Of a stretch of DNA of 64,000 bases, positions 48,643-57,893 are shown piece after piece. The notes under the pieces are model-generated. The model was not told the origin of the DNA. It saw nothing but the letters and a program-made list of their open reading frames with translations, and did no database searches. Numbering within the stretch: position 1 is the first letter of the stretch; every line of letters starts with the position of its first letter. Location of the stretch: contig JBCCXY010000001.1 of assembly GCA_039190895.1 (NCBI GenBank), positions 1 through 64,000 on the forward strand, written 5' to 3'. Source of the stretch: Ovoidimarina sp039190895. GTDB lineage: Bacteria; Pseudomonadota; Alphaproteobacteria; Rhodobacterales; Rhodobacteraceae. Position numbers and translations under genes: made by a program.

Positions 48643-50179
48643 AGCTGTCGGGCATCGACGCCTTCTTCTTGGCGACATACTCCGCCAACGCCTCGTTCAC
48701 ACCCGGGTCGAGTGGCGGCGACTGATAATCGCCCAGCAAACGGGCCACGCGCGCGGACGCAAGCGATTGCGTATCGCGCGCGCCTTCTTCGAACCACGTC
48801 TCGAACGGCTTGTAATCCAGCACGTCCGAGCGCCAGAACGCCGTCTTGAAGTTCGCCTGCGTGTGCTCGCACCCCAGAAAGTGATTGCCGGGCCCGACCT
48901 CGCGCAAAGCGCTCATCGCCTGCTGGTTCTCATCAACGCCCACGCCCGCCGCCATCTTGTGCAGCGCGCCAAGCTGGTCGGCGTCCATCACGAATTTTTC
49001 GTAAGACGACACCAGCCCGCCCTCCAGCCAGCCGCAAGCGTGCAGCATGAAGTTCACGCCGGCCATCAGCCCGACATTCAGCGACGTCATCGTCTCCATC
49101 CCCGCCTGCGCATCGGGCAGCTTCGAGCCACAGAACGACCCCGCCGAGCGATACGGCAGCCCCAGCCGCCGCGCCAACTGCCCCGCGCCATAGGTGATCT
49201 GCGCCGCTTCCGGCGTCCCGAAAGTCGGCGCGCCCGAGGCCATGTCGGTCGTCGTCACGAACGCCCCAAAGATTACCGGCGCCCCCGGACGGATGATCTG
49301 AGAATACGCAACGCCCGCCATCACCTCGGCCAGAACCTGCGTCAACGTGCCCGCCACCGTGACAGGAGACATCGCCCCGCCCACGATGAACGGCGAGATG
49401 ATCGAGGCCTGATTGGCCTTCGCAAACACCTCCAACGCCCCCATCATCACGCTGTCGAATTGCAGGGGCGAGTTGATGTTGATGAGCGACGTCATCACGG
49501 TGTTGTTCTGCACGAACTCCTCGCCGAACAGAATCTCGCACATCTCGACCGAATCCTGCGCCCGCGCGGGATCGGTGACGTCGCCCATGAACGGCTTGTC
49601 GGTCAGCGTCATATGGGCCAGCAACATGTCCAGATGCCGCTTGTTCACCGCCACATCGGTCGGCTCACACACCCGCCCGCCGGAATGGTGCAACCACTTC
49701 GACATATGACCCAGCTTCACGAAGTTCCGGAAATCCTCGATGGTGCCATACCGCCGCCCACCCTCCAGATCGCGCACAAACGGCGGGCCATAGACCGGCG
49801 CGAGCACCAGATTGCGCCCGCCAACCTCAACCGACCGCTCGGGATTCCGCGCGTGCTGCGTGAACGTCGAGGGCGCAGTCGCGCACAGGCTCCGCGCCAG
49901 CCCCTTCGGCAAACGCACCCGCTCCCCTTCGACTTCGGCCCCGGCCTCACGCCACCGAGCAAGCGCCTCGGGGCTCTCCAAGAAATTGACGCCGATTTCT
50001 TCCAGAACGATCTCGGCATTCGCCTCAATGATCTCCAGCGCTTCTTCGCTGAGGACCTCAAAGTTCGGGATGTTCCGCTCGATGAAGCGGGCGGTCTCGA
50101 TCTGCACCGACGTCCGCTCCGCACGTCGCGCAGCGCCACCGCCACCCCGCCCGCGTCGCCGTTCTGCAACCTCTGCCAT
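48635..50179 (-). CDS. MttB-family methyltransferase (non-pyrrolysine)
   Basis: A 514-residue member of the trimethylamine methyltransferase (MttB) superfamily. The TIM-barrel blocks are NVGLMAGVNFMLHACGWLEG, SSYEKFVMDADQLGALHKMA and GPGNHFLGCEHTQANFKTAF. The frame has no internal TAG, so it does not use pyrrolysine; non-Pyl relatives such as MtgB demethylate glycine betaine. Start 50179 is preferred (MAEVAERRRGRGGGGAARRA) because the frame upstream has no ribosome site. No corrinoid protein or other C1 gene is adjacent. Confidence 0.85.
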   Translation of the reverse strand: MAEVAERRRGRGGGGAARRAERTSVQIETARFIERNIPNFEVLSEEALEIIEANAEIVLEEIGVNFLESPEALARWREAGAEVEGERVRLPKGLARSLCATAPSTFTQHARNPERSVEVGGRNLVLAPVYGPPFVRDLEGGRRYGTIEDFRNFVKLGHMSKWLHHSGGRVCEPTDVAVNKRHLDMLLAHMTLTDKPFMGDVTDPARAQDSVEMCEILFGEEFVQNNTVMTSLININSPLQFDSVMMGALEVFAKANQASIISPFIVGGAMSPVTVAGTLTQVLAEVMAGVAYSQIIRPGAPVIFGAFVTTTDMASGAPTFGTPEAAQITYGAGQLARRLGLPYRSAGSFCGSKLPDAQAGMETMTSLNVGLMAGVNFMLHACGWLEGGLVSSYEKFVMDADQLGALHKMAAGVGVDENQQAMSALREVGPGNHFLGCEHTQANFKTAFWRSDVLDYKPFETWFEEGARDTQSLASARVARLLGDYQSPPLDPGVNEALAEYVAKKKASMPDSFT

Positions 50180-50367
50180 GGCACACCCCTGTTCCGCGTC
50201 CGACCCGGGTGTAGTCGCTTCCCCAATCGGACCATGGGTCGATTCCGCCGTCTTACCAAAGAAAACGACACCCTCTGATCGTTGGCACTGGGAACGGAAT
50301 GTCCGGGCGCCTTGACCATCACGCACACCCCGGCAATTGTGCCGAACCGCGACGGGGGAGGCACACC

Positions 50368-51846
50368 ATGACCCACATTCTCGCAATCGATCAGGGCACG
50401 ACGTCGAGCCGGGCAATACTCTTCGACGCAGAAATGCAGATCACCGCAGTCGCGCAGGAGGAATTTGCCCAGCACTACCCCGCCTCGGGCTGGGTCGAGC
50501 ACGACCCGAACGACATCTGGTCCACGACCGTCGCCATGTGCCGGGCGGCGATGGACAAGGCCAGCGTCAGCGCATCTGATATCGCCGCCATTGGCATAAC
50601 CAACCAGCGCGAGACGGTGCTCGTCTGGGACAAAACCACCGGCCAACCAGTCCACAACGCTATCGTCTGGCAGGATCGGCGCACGGCGGACATTTGTGCC
50701 AAGCTCAAAGCAGACGGGCATGAGGCCATGGTGACCGCGACCACAGGCCTTCTGCTCGACCCCTACTTCTCGGCAACCAAACTCAAGTGGATCCTTGACC
50801 AGGGGGACACCCGCGCGCGTGCCCAACGCGGTGATCTGCTGTTCGGGACCGTGGACAGCTTTCTAATCTGGAAACTCACCGAAGGGGCAGCCCACGTCAC
50901 CGACGCCACCAACGCCGCGCGCACGCTGCTTTACGACATTCACAAAGGCGCATGGTCAACCGAGATCTGCGCCCTGCTCGACATCCCCATGTCCATGCTC
51001 CCGGAGGTCCGCGACTGCGCGGCGGAGTTCGGCAAGACCAGTCTTTTCGGCGGCTCAATCCAGATCCTTGGCGTCGCGGGGGATCAACAGGCCGCCACAG
51101 TCGGACAGGCCTGCTTTCAACCCGGCATGCTGAAATCAACCTACGGCACCGGGTGCTTTGCGCTTCTGAACACGGGGGAGACCGCCGTCGCCTCTCAGAA
51201 CCGGCTGTTGACGACGATTGCCTACCAGTTGGGCGGCAAACCGACCTACGCGCTGGAAGGCTCCATCTTCGTGGCAGGGGCGGTGGTGCAGTGGCTCCGC
51301 GACGGGTTGCAGATCATCGACTCCGCGCCCGCGACACAAGCCATGGCCGAAGCCGCCGACGACAGCCAAAGCGTCATCCTAGTACCCGCCTTCGTGGGGC
51401 TCGGCGCGCCATACTGGCAGCCCGACTGCCGGGGCGCCATGTTCGGGCTCACCCGCAACTCCGGCCCCCGAGAGTTCGCCCGCGCCGCACTGCAATCGGT
51501 CGGTTTCCAGACGCGCGACCTCATGGAAGCGATGCATGCCGACTGGTCCGGCACCGGATCAGGCGCAACATTGCGGATCGACGGCGGAATGTCGGCCTCG
51601 AACTATGCCATGCAATTCCTGTCTGACATCATCGGGGCCCCGGTCGACCGCCCGCAGGTGCTGGAAACCACCGCCCTCGGTGCAGCATGGCTCGCCGGGA
51701 TGCAGGCGGGCGTATACCCGTCGCAAGAGGAATTCGCTCAGACCTGGGCGCTTGACCGCCAATTTACCCCAGAGATGTCTGAAGACGTGCGCGAAACCCG
51801 CTATGCCGCCTGGAAGCGCGCAGTCGCAGCAACCATCAGCGCGTAG
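50368..51846 (+). CDS. glpK: Glycerol kinase
   Basis: A 492-residue FGGY-family kinase phosphorylating glycerol with ATP to glycerol-3-phosphate. N-terminal phosphate-1 motif ILAIDQGTTSSRAILFD, glycerol-binding IGITNQRETVLVWDKTTGQP and NAIVWQDRRT, later YGTGCFALLNTG and the adenosine motif TLRIDGGMSASNYAMQFL. GGGGGAGG lies seven bases before ATG 50368. No glpF or glpD gene is adjacent; it is divergent from the MttB-family gene. Full family length. Confidence 0.96.
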   Translation: MTHILAIDQGTTSSRAILFDAEMQITAVAQEEFAQHYPASGWVEHDPNDIWSTTVAMCRAAMDKASVSASDIAAIGITNQRETVLVWDKTTGQPVHNAIVWQDRRTADICAKLKADGHEAMVTATTGLLLDPYFSATKLKWILDQGDTRARAQRGDLLFGTVDSFLIWKLTEGAAHVTDATNAARTLLYDIHKGAWSTEICALLDIPMSMLPEVRDCAAEFGKTSLFGGSIQILGVAGDQQAATVGQACFQPGMLKSTYGTGCFALLNTGETAVASQNRLLTTIAYQLGGKPTYALEGSIFVAGAVVQWLRDGLQIIDSAPATQAMAEAADDSQSVILVPAFVGLGAPYWQPDCRGAMFGLTRNSGPREFARAALQSVGFQTRDLMEAMHADWSGTGSGATLRIDGGMSASNYAMQFLSDIIGAPVDRPQVLETTALGAAWLAGMQAGVYPSQEEFAQTWALDRQFTPEMSEDVRETRYAAWKRAVAATISA

Positions 51847-51977
51847 ACGTCTTAATCAGGGAAGAGCGTAGCCTTCGCAAAGACCCGCTAACGTACGAAA
51901 ACGTCGCAGTTTTCCCCCTCACACCAACGCCGGGAATCCCCTAGTCTGTCGGCATTTAATGCCGGAGACGACTTGCG

Positions 51978-53168
51978 ATGAGCGACATTGATAAGACCGT
52001 AGAACAGATTACCCGCCTTCAGGCCGCGCTCGATGAACTCGAAGCGGCTGCCATGGAGGACGACAACGATATCACCGAAGAAGATGAAGAGTTCGAGGCG
52101 ATCCAGACGGCTCGCCGCAAGCTATTACGATTGATGGACGTGCTGGACCGTCAGGTTGAACGCTCCGGCATGGCCGACGGGGTCGACGGCCCCGTTCGCT
52201 TCGCGAGCTTCGATGAAGACGAGGCAACGGAAGTGGAAGGAGAGCTCGGGATGGAGCGCTTCTCGTCCAGCGCCCTCGCGTTCCGCACGTCGCTTCTGGA
52301 ATGGCGAAACAACTGCAAGACCGAGCTGATCGTCCTCATCGAAGCGATGCTGGATAAGGGGGATGACGGGCCACAGGTCTCTCGCGGACCGTTTCTCAAT
52401 CTGATGAAAACTGCTCTGACCCTTGCCGGGCAGCCGCATATTGCGACCGCGGTGGACGTGATGGACAACCTGTTTTCCATCGCAGAGAACGCCTACGCGA
52501 AGTCGCTGCCGCGCCAGCCATCGGTCCGCGAAGCACAGGTGAAGTGGAACAAATCATTAGACGAAATGTGCTCGGACCAGAACATCGACAAGTGCTTCGC
52601 GGCGTTGGTCGACGCTTTCAAGACAGCGCACGGGTACGATGCGGATGTCGACGTGGTCTACGGTTCAGCGATCAATGAGTGGAACACCTTCATCGGGTCG
52701 TTCAGCAAGTCCAAGATCCTACCCTCGGCGACCTCGATCAAACAGCAGTTCATGACCGTCGCCTACAAAGCAATGCCTGACCAGGATACATTCATCGGAC
52801 AGGATTTTTCATCCGGCCTCGTGACCGTGAAGATGGAATACGACCCGGACAAGAAGAAGTTCTCGGTCACCGGTGGCGATATCGACGACCTGACGCCAGA
52901 GGTTCGGGCCGGACTTAAGAATCACCCGGTTTACGGCAAACACGTGATCGGCCTTCCGGCCACAATCCACTTCGAGGTCTTCGGAACGTCCTTCTTTGAC
53001 CAACGCGTTGCCTTCGTCGCCCGCCGCGCGTCAACCGAAAGCGGCTCTACCAGCTTCCGCCTCGACCAACGCGCCCTGTCCCCGATGAGCCTGGACGAAC
53101 AGCAAGCCGCCTATGACGAGTTCATCAAGGCCAAGGCGTATCTCGTCGACATCTCGAAGGTCCTCTAG
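51978..53168 (+). CDS. Orphan acidic protein of unknown function
   Basis: A 396-residue soluble protein with no membrane segment or signal peptide. The N-terminus is strongly acidic (DELEAAAMEDDNDITEEDEE) and likely coiled; the middle (EWRNNCKTELIVLIEAMLDK, TAVDVMDNLFSIAENAYAKS) is helical, and the C-terminal third is mixed with repeated Lys/Asp (YDPDKKKFSVTGGDIDDLTP). No family is recognised. It is preceded by 131 bp containing a likely promoter, and followed 128 bp later by the psuKG unit. Base composition is slightly lower in GC than flanking genes. Confidence 0.6.
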   Translation: MSDIDKTVEQITRLQAALDELEAAAMEDDNDITEEDEEFEAIQTARRKLLRLMDVLDRQVERSGMADGVDGPVRFASFDEDEATEVEGELGMERFSSSALAFRTSLLEWRNNCKTELIVLIEAMLDKGDDGPQVSRGPFLNLMKTALTLAGQPHIATAVDVMDNLFSIAENAYAKSLPRQPSVREAQVKWNKSLDEMCSDQNIDKCFAALVDAFKTAHGYDADVDVVYGSAINEWNTFIGSFSKSKILPSATSIKQQFMTVAYKAMPDQDTFIGQDFSSGLVTVKMEYDPDKKKFSVTGGDIDDLTPEVRAGLKNHPVYGKHVIGLPATIHFEVFGTSFFDQRVAFVARRASTESGSTSFRLDQRALSPMSLDEQQAAYDEFIKAKAYLVDISKVL

Positions 53169-53296
53169 CGCGCACCCAAGCGAGGCGCGCTTGCCAGAGC
53201 GCGATGAGCGGTGCCCAAGCGATCCTCCGGGGGGAGTTTTTCCCCCAAGATGAAGACGTGCTTGCGCTGTTCCGAACCAGGCCGCAGAAGGGCGGA

Positions 53297-54187
53297 ATGG
53301 GTGGGGCGCCGGATATCTTGTGCATCGGTTCGGTCCTTTGGGACGTGATCGGGCGCGCGCCCGCAGTGATGCGGGTCGGCTCGGACGTGCCCGGGCGGAT
53401 CACTCGGGTTCCCGGCGGGGTGGCGATGATCGTCGCCATGACTCTGCGCCGCTTCGGGCTAAACCCAGCGATTCTAACTGCCATCGGACGAGATGCAGAG
53501 GGCGAAGAACTGATCGCCGCTACCCGCCGACTCGGCATCCTGACCGAATTCGCCTATCGCTCTGACGATTTGCCCACGGATCGCTACATGGCCGTAGAAG
53601 GCGCCAACGGCTTGATCGCCGCCATCGCAGACGCACACTCACTGGAGGCCGCCGGAGCAAAGATCCTCGCTCCCCTCGAAGACGGCCGCCTTGGATCCGC
53701 AGATACGCCCTATTCGGGCGCAATCGCCGTCGACGGCAACCTGACCGAGGCGCTATTGTCCGACATCGCCGCCTCCCCCCTCTTCCGCTCCGCCGACCTG
53801 CGCGTTGCGCCCGCTTCGCCGGGCAAGGCAGAGCGTCTGACCCCCCTGCTCTCTGCCGCAAACGCCACCCTCTATGTAAACCTGGAAGAGGCCAGCCTCC
53901 TCGCCCAAACTCGCTTCGCCACCGCCGACGAAGCGGCCAAGGCCCTGCGCGCGCGCGGCGGCGTGCGCGTTCTCGTCACCGACGGCGGTCGTCCCGCCGC
54001 CGATTGCGGCGCCTCCGGCTGCCTCACATCCCATCCACCCGAAGTCCTCGTCACCCGGGTTACGGGGGCGGGCGACACCTTCATGGCCGCCCACATCGCC
54101 GCCGAACTCGGCGGCGCCTCGCGCGATGACGCCCTGTCCCAGGCCCTGCGTACCGCGGCCGATTACGTCTCGGGAGACGTCGAATGA
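53297..54187 (+). CDS. psuK: PfkB-family kinase, probably pseudouridine kinase
   Basis: A 296-residue ribokinase-family enzyme. The N-terminal ILCIGSVLWDVIGRAPAVMR and PGGVAMIVAMTLRRFGLNPA mark the substrate side; the C-terminal anion-hole motif VTGAGDTFMAAHIAAEL carries the catalytic Asp. Linked by a 4-nt overlap to psuG, it is best read as PsuK, forming pseudouridine 5'-phosphate. ATG 53297 is preferred; in-frame upstream codons lack a ribosome site. Alone, the sequence only shows PfkB; the neighbour supplies the specificity. Confidence 0.85.
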   Translation: MGGAPDILCIGSVLWDVIGRAPAVMRVGSDVPGRITRVPGGVAMIVAMTLRRFGLNPAILTAIGRDAEGEELIAATRRLGILTEFAYRSDDLPTDRYMAVEGANGLIAAIADAHSLEAAGAKILAPLEDGRLGSADTPYSGAIAVDGNLTEALLSDIAASPLFRSADLRVAPASPGKAERLTPLLSAANATLYVNLEEASLLAQTRFATADEAAKALRARGGVRVLVTDGGRPAADCGASGCLTSHPPEVLVTRVTGAGDTFMAAHIAAELGGASRDDALSQALRTAADYVSGDVE

Positions 54188-55092
54188 CCCCTGCCCTGTC
54201 GCCCGAGGTCGCCTCTGCCCTCACCTCCGGCACCCCGGTCGTTGCGCTTGAATCGACGATCATCACCCACGGCATGCCCTGGCCCCGCAACCTGGAGACC
54301 GCCAAAGTGGTCGAGGCCGACATCCGCTCTGCAGGAGCGACCCCCGCCACTATCGCCATCCTCGACGGGCGCCTCCACGCGGGCCTCACCGACGAACGAC
54401 TCACCGCCCTCGCCCAGGCGCGCGACGTGGCCAAGCTTTCTCGCGCTGACCTCGCCGTCTGCGCCTCTCAAGGCGGAACCGGCGCCACGACTGTCGCCGC
54501 AACGATGATTGTCGCCCATCTGGCGGGCATCCCAGTCTTCGCCACTGGCGGCATCGGCGGCGTCCATAGCGGCGCTGAAGAGAGCTTCGACATCTCCGCC
54601 GACCTCCAGGAACTCGCCCAAACCCCGGTCACCGTCGTCTCTGCCGGGGCGAAAGCGATCCTCGATTTACCGAAAACCCTCGAAGTCCTCGAAACCCTAG
54701 GCGTCCCCGTCATCGCAGTTGGTCAGGATGAACTACCCGCCTTCTGGTCCCGCACCTCCGGCCTCGCCGCGCCCCTGCGCCTCGACACCGCCGCCGACAT
54801 CGCCTCCGCCCACCGCACCCGGGCCGCACTTGGCCTGCCGGGCGGCCAACTCATCGCGAATCCGATCCCGGCAGAGGCTGAAATCCCCGCCGCCAACCTC
54901 GCCCCGCTCATCGCCCAGGCCGAAGCCCAGGCCCGCGCGCAAGGCATCACCGGCAAAGCCGTAACGCCGTTCCTGCTCGACCGGATCTTCACCCTGACGG
55001 ACGGCGCAAGCCTTGACGCCAACATCGCACTTGTGCGCAACAACGCCCGCCTCGCTGCTGCAATTGCTCACGAACTGTGCAAAAGTTCCTGA
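54184..55092 (+). CDS. psuG: Pseudouridine-5'-phosphate glycosidase
   Basis: A 302-residue enzyme cleaving pseudouridine 5'-phosphate to uracil and ribose 5-phosphate. Family blocks: VALESTIITHGMPWPRNLET, ATPATIAILDGRLHAGLTDE, GATTVAATMIVAHLAGIPVF, FATGGIGGVHSGAEESFDIS (phosphate binding), SAGAKAILDLPKTLEVLETL and ANPIPAEAEI. Its start overlaps the psuK stop by 4 nt. Together they complete pseudouridine catabolism. No transporter gene is adjacent. Confidence 0.95.
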   Translation: MTPALSPEVASALTSGTPVVALESTIITHGMPWPRNLETAKVVEADIRSAGATPATIAILDGRLHAGLTDERLTALAQARDVAKLSRADLAVCASQGGTGATTVAATMIVAHLAGIPVFATGGIGGVHSGAEESFDISADLQELAQTPVTVVSAGAKAILDLPKTLEVLETLGVPVIAVGQDELPAFWSRTSGLAAPLRLDTAADIASAHRTRAALGLPGGQLIANPIPAEAEIPAANLAPLIAQAEAQARAQGITGKAVTPFLLDRIFTLTDGASLDANIALVRNNARLAAAIAHELCKSS

Positions 55093-55175
55093 CTTTGCTC
55101 GTTACCCCTGACACACGCATTGTAACAATGGGCGCCCCACTCTAAATCATGGAAGGTCTGGCCCGGAATGAGACG

Positions 55176-55880
55176 ATGACGACGCCCTTCGATCCGAAGA
55201 CACCGCGAAAAAAGACACTGTTCGGAAGCTTGCGTGCAAGCTTTCTAACTGGGCTTATCGTCATCGCACCCATCGGCCTGACGGTCTGGCTTCTTTGGAC
55301 GGTCGTCGGCTGGATCGACGGATGGGTCCTTCCGCTCGTGCCAAACCGCTTCCTGCCCGAGCAATACATCGGCATCAACCTCCGCGGCGTGGGGGTGATC
55401 TTCCTCCTTGTGTTTACAATCCTCGTCGGCTGGATTGCGAAAGGGTTTATCGGACGCTCCCTGATCCGCTCCGCCGAGGGGCTGGTCGAAACCCTGCCCG
55501 TCGTGCGCAGCGTCTACAGCGGCCTGAAGCAGATTGCCGAAACCGTGTTCTCGCAGTCGGAACGCAGCTTCGAACGTGCTTGCCTCGTCCAATACCCGCG
55601 CAAGGGAATCTGGGCCATCGCCTTCATCTCCACCACCGCGAAGATGGAGATCGCGGAAAAAGTGCCGGTGTCGGAAGAGAAGGTTTCGGTCTTCCTGCCG
55701 ACCTCACCGACCCCCACGTCCGGTTTCCTGCTGTTCCTGCCACGCAGTGAAGTTATCGAACTCGACATGTCTGTCGAAGATGCCGCCAAGCTGATCATCT
55801 CGGCTGGCCTCGTCTATCCGAACGCGAAAGATCCTACCACACCCCCGGCCGACTGGGCCGAGCGGACCGCTGCCGAATAG
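55176..55880 (+). CDS. DUF502 membrane protein
   Basis: A 234-residue inner-membrane protein. Two transmembrane helices: LTGLIVIAPIGLTVWLLWTV and GVIFLLVFTILVGWIAKGFI, then GRSLIRSAEGLVETLPVVRS and the conserved DUF502 block TPTSGFLLFLPRSEVIELDM. The start at 55176 (MTTPFDPKTPRKKTLFGSLR) is favoured over one at 55149 because GGAATGAG lies upstream. Function unknown. It is followed 89 bp later by two small exported proteins. Confidence 0.85.
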   Translation: MTTPFDPKTPRKKTLFGSLRASFLTGLIVIAPIGLTVWLLWTVVGWIDGWVLPLVPNRFLPEQYIGINLRGVGVIFLLVFTILVGWIAKGFIGRSLIRSAEGLVETLPVVRSVYSGLKQIAETVFSQSERSFERACLVQYPRKGIWAIAFISTTAKMEIAEKVPVSEEKVSVFLPTSPTPTSGFLLFLPRSEVIELDMSVEDAAKLIISAGLVYPNAKDPTTPPADWAERTAAE

Positions 55881-55969
55881 GCAACCCACACAACTTTCGC
55901 GAGATTGTTCTTTTGACCTGCGCTGCGGCGGTGCTAGTCTACATATCGTTGAAACCGACAGGAGGCACC

Positions 55970-56134
55970 ATGAAGACTACCAAGATCCTCATCGTCGCTT
56001 TGGCGATGGTTGCCGCACCGTCGTTGAGCTTCGCAATGTGCTCGTACGGAAAGCACCAGGAAGCCGCGATCAGCTGTGCTGACGGCACAGTCTACGACGA
56101 CGAAAGCAAGTCCTGCGTCACCCTCAGTGGCTGA
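55970..56134 (+). CDS. Small exported protein with Cys motif (copy 1)
   Basis: A 54-residue protein: signal peptide residues 1-22 (MKTTKILIVALAMVAAPSLS) and a 30-residue mature part with three Cys. The segment CADGTVYDDESKSCV matches CAEGLVYDDTTKACV in the next gene, suggesting a small disulphide module. A textbook GGAGG precedes ATG 55970. Followed at 56141 by an intrinsic terminator. Function unknown. Confidence 0.7.
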   Translation: MKTTKILIVALAMVAAPSLSFAMCSYGKHQEAAISCADGTVYDDESKSCVTLSG

Positions 56135-56140
56135 CAATAC

Positions 56141-56168
56141 CCGGGGCGTTCTGCGCCCCGGTCTTTTC
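56141..56168 (+). terminator. Intrinsic terminator after small exported protein gene
   Basis: CCGGGGCG (56141-56148), TTCTG loop, CGCCCCGG (56154-56161), then TCTTTTCC. A textbook hairpin with a T-rich tail, six bases past the stop. Confidence 0.88.
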
Positions 56169-56178
56169 CTTACCTGAC

Positions 56179-56712
56179 ATGCGCTCTGTTCTTCTGGCCC
56201 TTGCCTTGGCCTTTCCCGCGTCGGCATTCGCTGCGGGCGGGGAAGACTTCTCCCCGCCGAGACCCACCCAAACGACGACGGAGTGCGCCGAGGGTCTTGT
56301 CTATGACGACACGACCAAGGCCTGTGTAGCACCAAAAGAAAGCAACCTAAGCGACGACGCGCTCTACCAGGCGGTCCGCGAATTGGCTTGGGCCGGTCGC
56401 TTCGAGACGGCCCGGGCGGCCATCGCCGCGATGTCGGATGCGTCAGAGGACCGGGTCCTGACGTATCTCGGCTTCATCCACCGCAAGGAGGGCGACATGG
56501 ACGGGGCCATGGCGTACTACTCGGCGGCGCTGTCTCGGAACCCTGATAACCTGCTGGCGCGATCCTACATTGGTCAGGGCTTTGTTGAGATGGGCCAAAT
56601 AGACCGTGCGCTCGCGCAGCTTCGCGAAATCAGGGCCCGTGGCGGACGCATGACCTGGGCCGACGTCGCCCTTGACCAAGCCATCCGCACGGGGCGCGGC
56701 ACGTCGTACTAG
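56179..56712 (+). CDS. Exported TPR protein with Cys motif (copy 2)
   Basis: A 177-residue protein with a signal peptide (residues 1-19, ending SAFA), a short segment CAEGLVYDDTTKACV shared with the upstream small protein, and TPR-like helices from YQAVRELAWAGRFETARAAI through LTYLGFIHRKEGDMDGAMAY and LLARSYIGQGFVEMGQIDRA. The gene lies after the terminator of the previous gene, with its own start 10 bp beyond the T-run. Periplasmic scaffold or adaptor role inferred. Confidence 0.72.
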   Translation: MRSVLLALALAFPASAFAAGGEDFSPPRPTQTTTECAEGLVYDDTTKACVAPKESNLSDDALYQAVRELAWAGRFETARAAIAAMSDASEDRVLTYLGFIHRKEGDMDGAMAYYSAALSRNPDNLLARSYIGQGFVEMGQIDRALAQLREIRARGGRMTWADVALDQAIRTGRGTSY

Positions 56713-57538
56713 GCGTCCGGCGCCCGCAACCAGCCTTTGGGAAGGAAATCATCATCGCTCGGCGTGGCGGTCGGGTCCCCCGGCCCCACAACAACCTTGT
56801 CGTCATGCCGGTTCAGCCAGGCGCCCCACCACGAAAACGTGCTGTTCGAGATGATGTTATGCTGGCACAGCGTCATCAGGCGAAGGTCTTCATAGTCGGT
56901 TGTTGGCCCGTTGATGTCGACGACCACCTACTCAAACGGCAGATTAAGGTGCGCGTGCGCCCATCCCGGGTCGTCCGAGAAGACAAATACGGTGGGATCC
57001 TGGGGCAACCGCTCTCTCAGAAGCGCCAGGGCGTTGGCGTAGTAGCGCTCTGAACAGATCTGATCGGGCGCCACATCCAGAAAATCCCCACGGCGCACGT
57101 GGAGCGAGACTGAAAGCGTCGACGCAATCCTCTCACCCATCGCGGCATTCGCTGACGACGGCGGGGTTACGACCTGAAGTTCGCCCAGCAACTCATTGCG
57201 AATATGACCGAAATACGCCTCACGCTGCCAGTACCCATGCAGATAGCTGTTATCAGGCCATTCAAGGAAATCGGCGTGATACCCGGCCTCGCGCCGTATC
57301 TTCGGGCGCCCGCCGAAATAGCGCCAAAGACCGTAAGCCAGCGGGTTATCATAGCGAAACGGCGGCAATTCAGCTTCCGCGACAGACCAGTTGAACTGCC
57401 GACGGGCATTTGCGTCGCCCATACGGTCGATCATCCGCTCATCAACGACAACCTCGGTGCCGCGCGCATCCGCCAAAGCACGCGCGGCGGCGTATTCGAA
57501 AAGCTGATTTCCCATGCGGCCATGCGGACAAAGATCAT
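56709..57538 (-). pseudogene. Broken GT11-family alpha-1,2-fucosyltransferase
   Basis: A fucosyltransferase-like gene interrupted twice. The family landmarks are intact in the downstream frame: GNQLFEYAAARALADARGTE near the N-terminus, HVRRGDFLDVAPDQICSERY and VFVFSDDPGWAHAHLNLPFE; then an in-frame TAG (56930-56928) precedes VVVDINGPTTDYEDLRLM and NIISNSTFSWWGAWLN, the usual C-terminal motif. At the start, the expected MIFVRMxGxMGNQLF reads MIFVRMA in one frame (from ATG 57538) and RMGNQLF in another, so a small deletion near 57516 breaks the frame. It would have fucosylated a surface glycan. The two lesions argue for real loss and not readthrough. Confidence 0.8.
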
Positions 57539-57582
57539 TCCGCTCGCTTACGGTCTGCAACGGCCCTCGACAAGGCGCGGTG

Positions 57583-57813
57583 TTACTCCGCCGCTATGGC
57601 GTAGGCGGGTGGCAGACCTTGGCGTGGGCCGCGTGGCGTCTGCGACAGGACACTGGCCGCGACGCCGAGCCCGACAAACAAGCCACCAGCCAAAACGTAA
57701 GAGAGAAACCCAAGAAGGAACGAGCCCGTCGCGATCCCGTAAGCGATCCCAACGATCAAACCGGCGACGATGCCGAGATAGACAAAGTTGAAGGCCAAAC
57801 CGCAGGTCCACAC
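57583..57813 (-). CDS. Small membrane protein
   Basis: A 76-residue hydrophobic protein with two transmembrane segments (LAFNFVYLGIVAGLIVGIAY and GSFLLGFLSYVLAGGLFVGL) and a Pro-rich cytoplasmic tail (SQTPRGPRQGLPPAYA). No family is recognised. It lies between the broken fucosyltransferase and an acyl-CoA synthetase, in a region where a short gene is otherwise not expected, with an A/T-rich upstream (57815-57860). Confidence 0.5.
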   Translation of the reverse strand: MWTCGLAFNFVYLGIVAGLIVGIAYGIATGSFLLGFLSYVLAGGLFVGLGVAASVLSQTPRGPRQGLPPAYAIAAE

Positions 57814-57893
57814 ATTGGTTAAAGTTCAACGCAGTGTGAGACCAAAGTCAGAACAAATCGTTAATGTCCCCAGGCCTAGCCCTGGGGATAGCT

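Noticed and set aside
56928..56930. TAG in the GT11 gene as pyrrolysine or readthrough codon
   Set aside because: No pyl genes are visible, the MttB homologue lacks TAG, and a separate frameshift near the N-terminus already breaks the gene.
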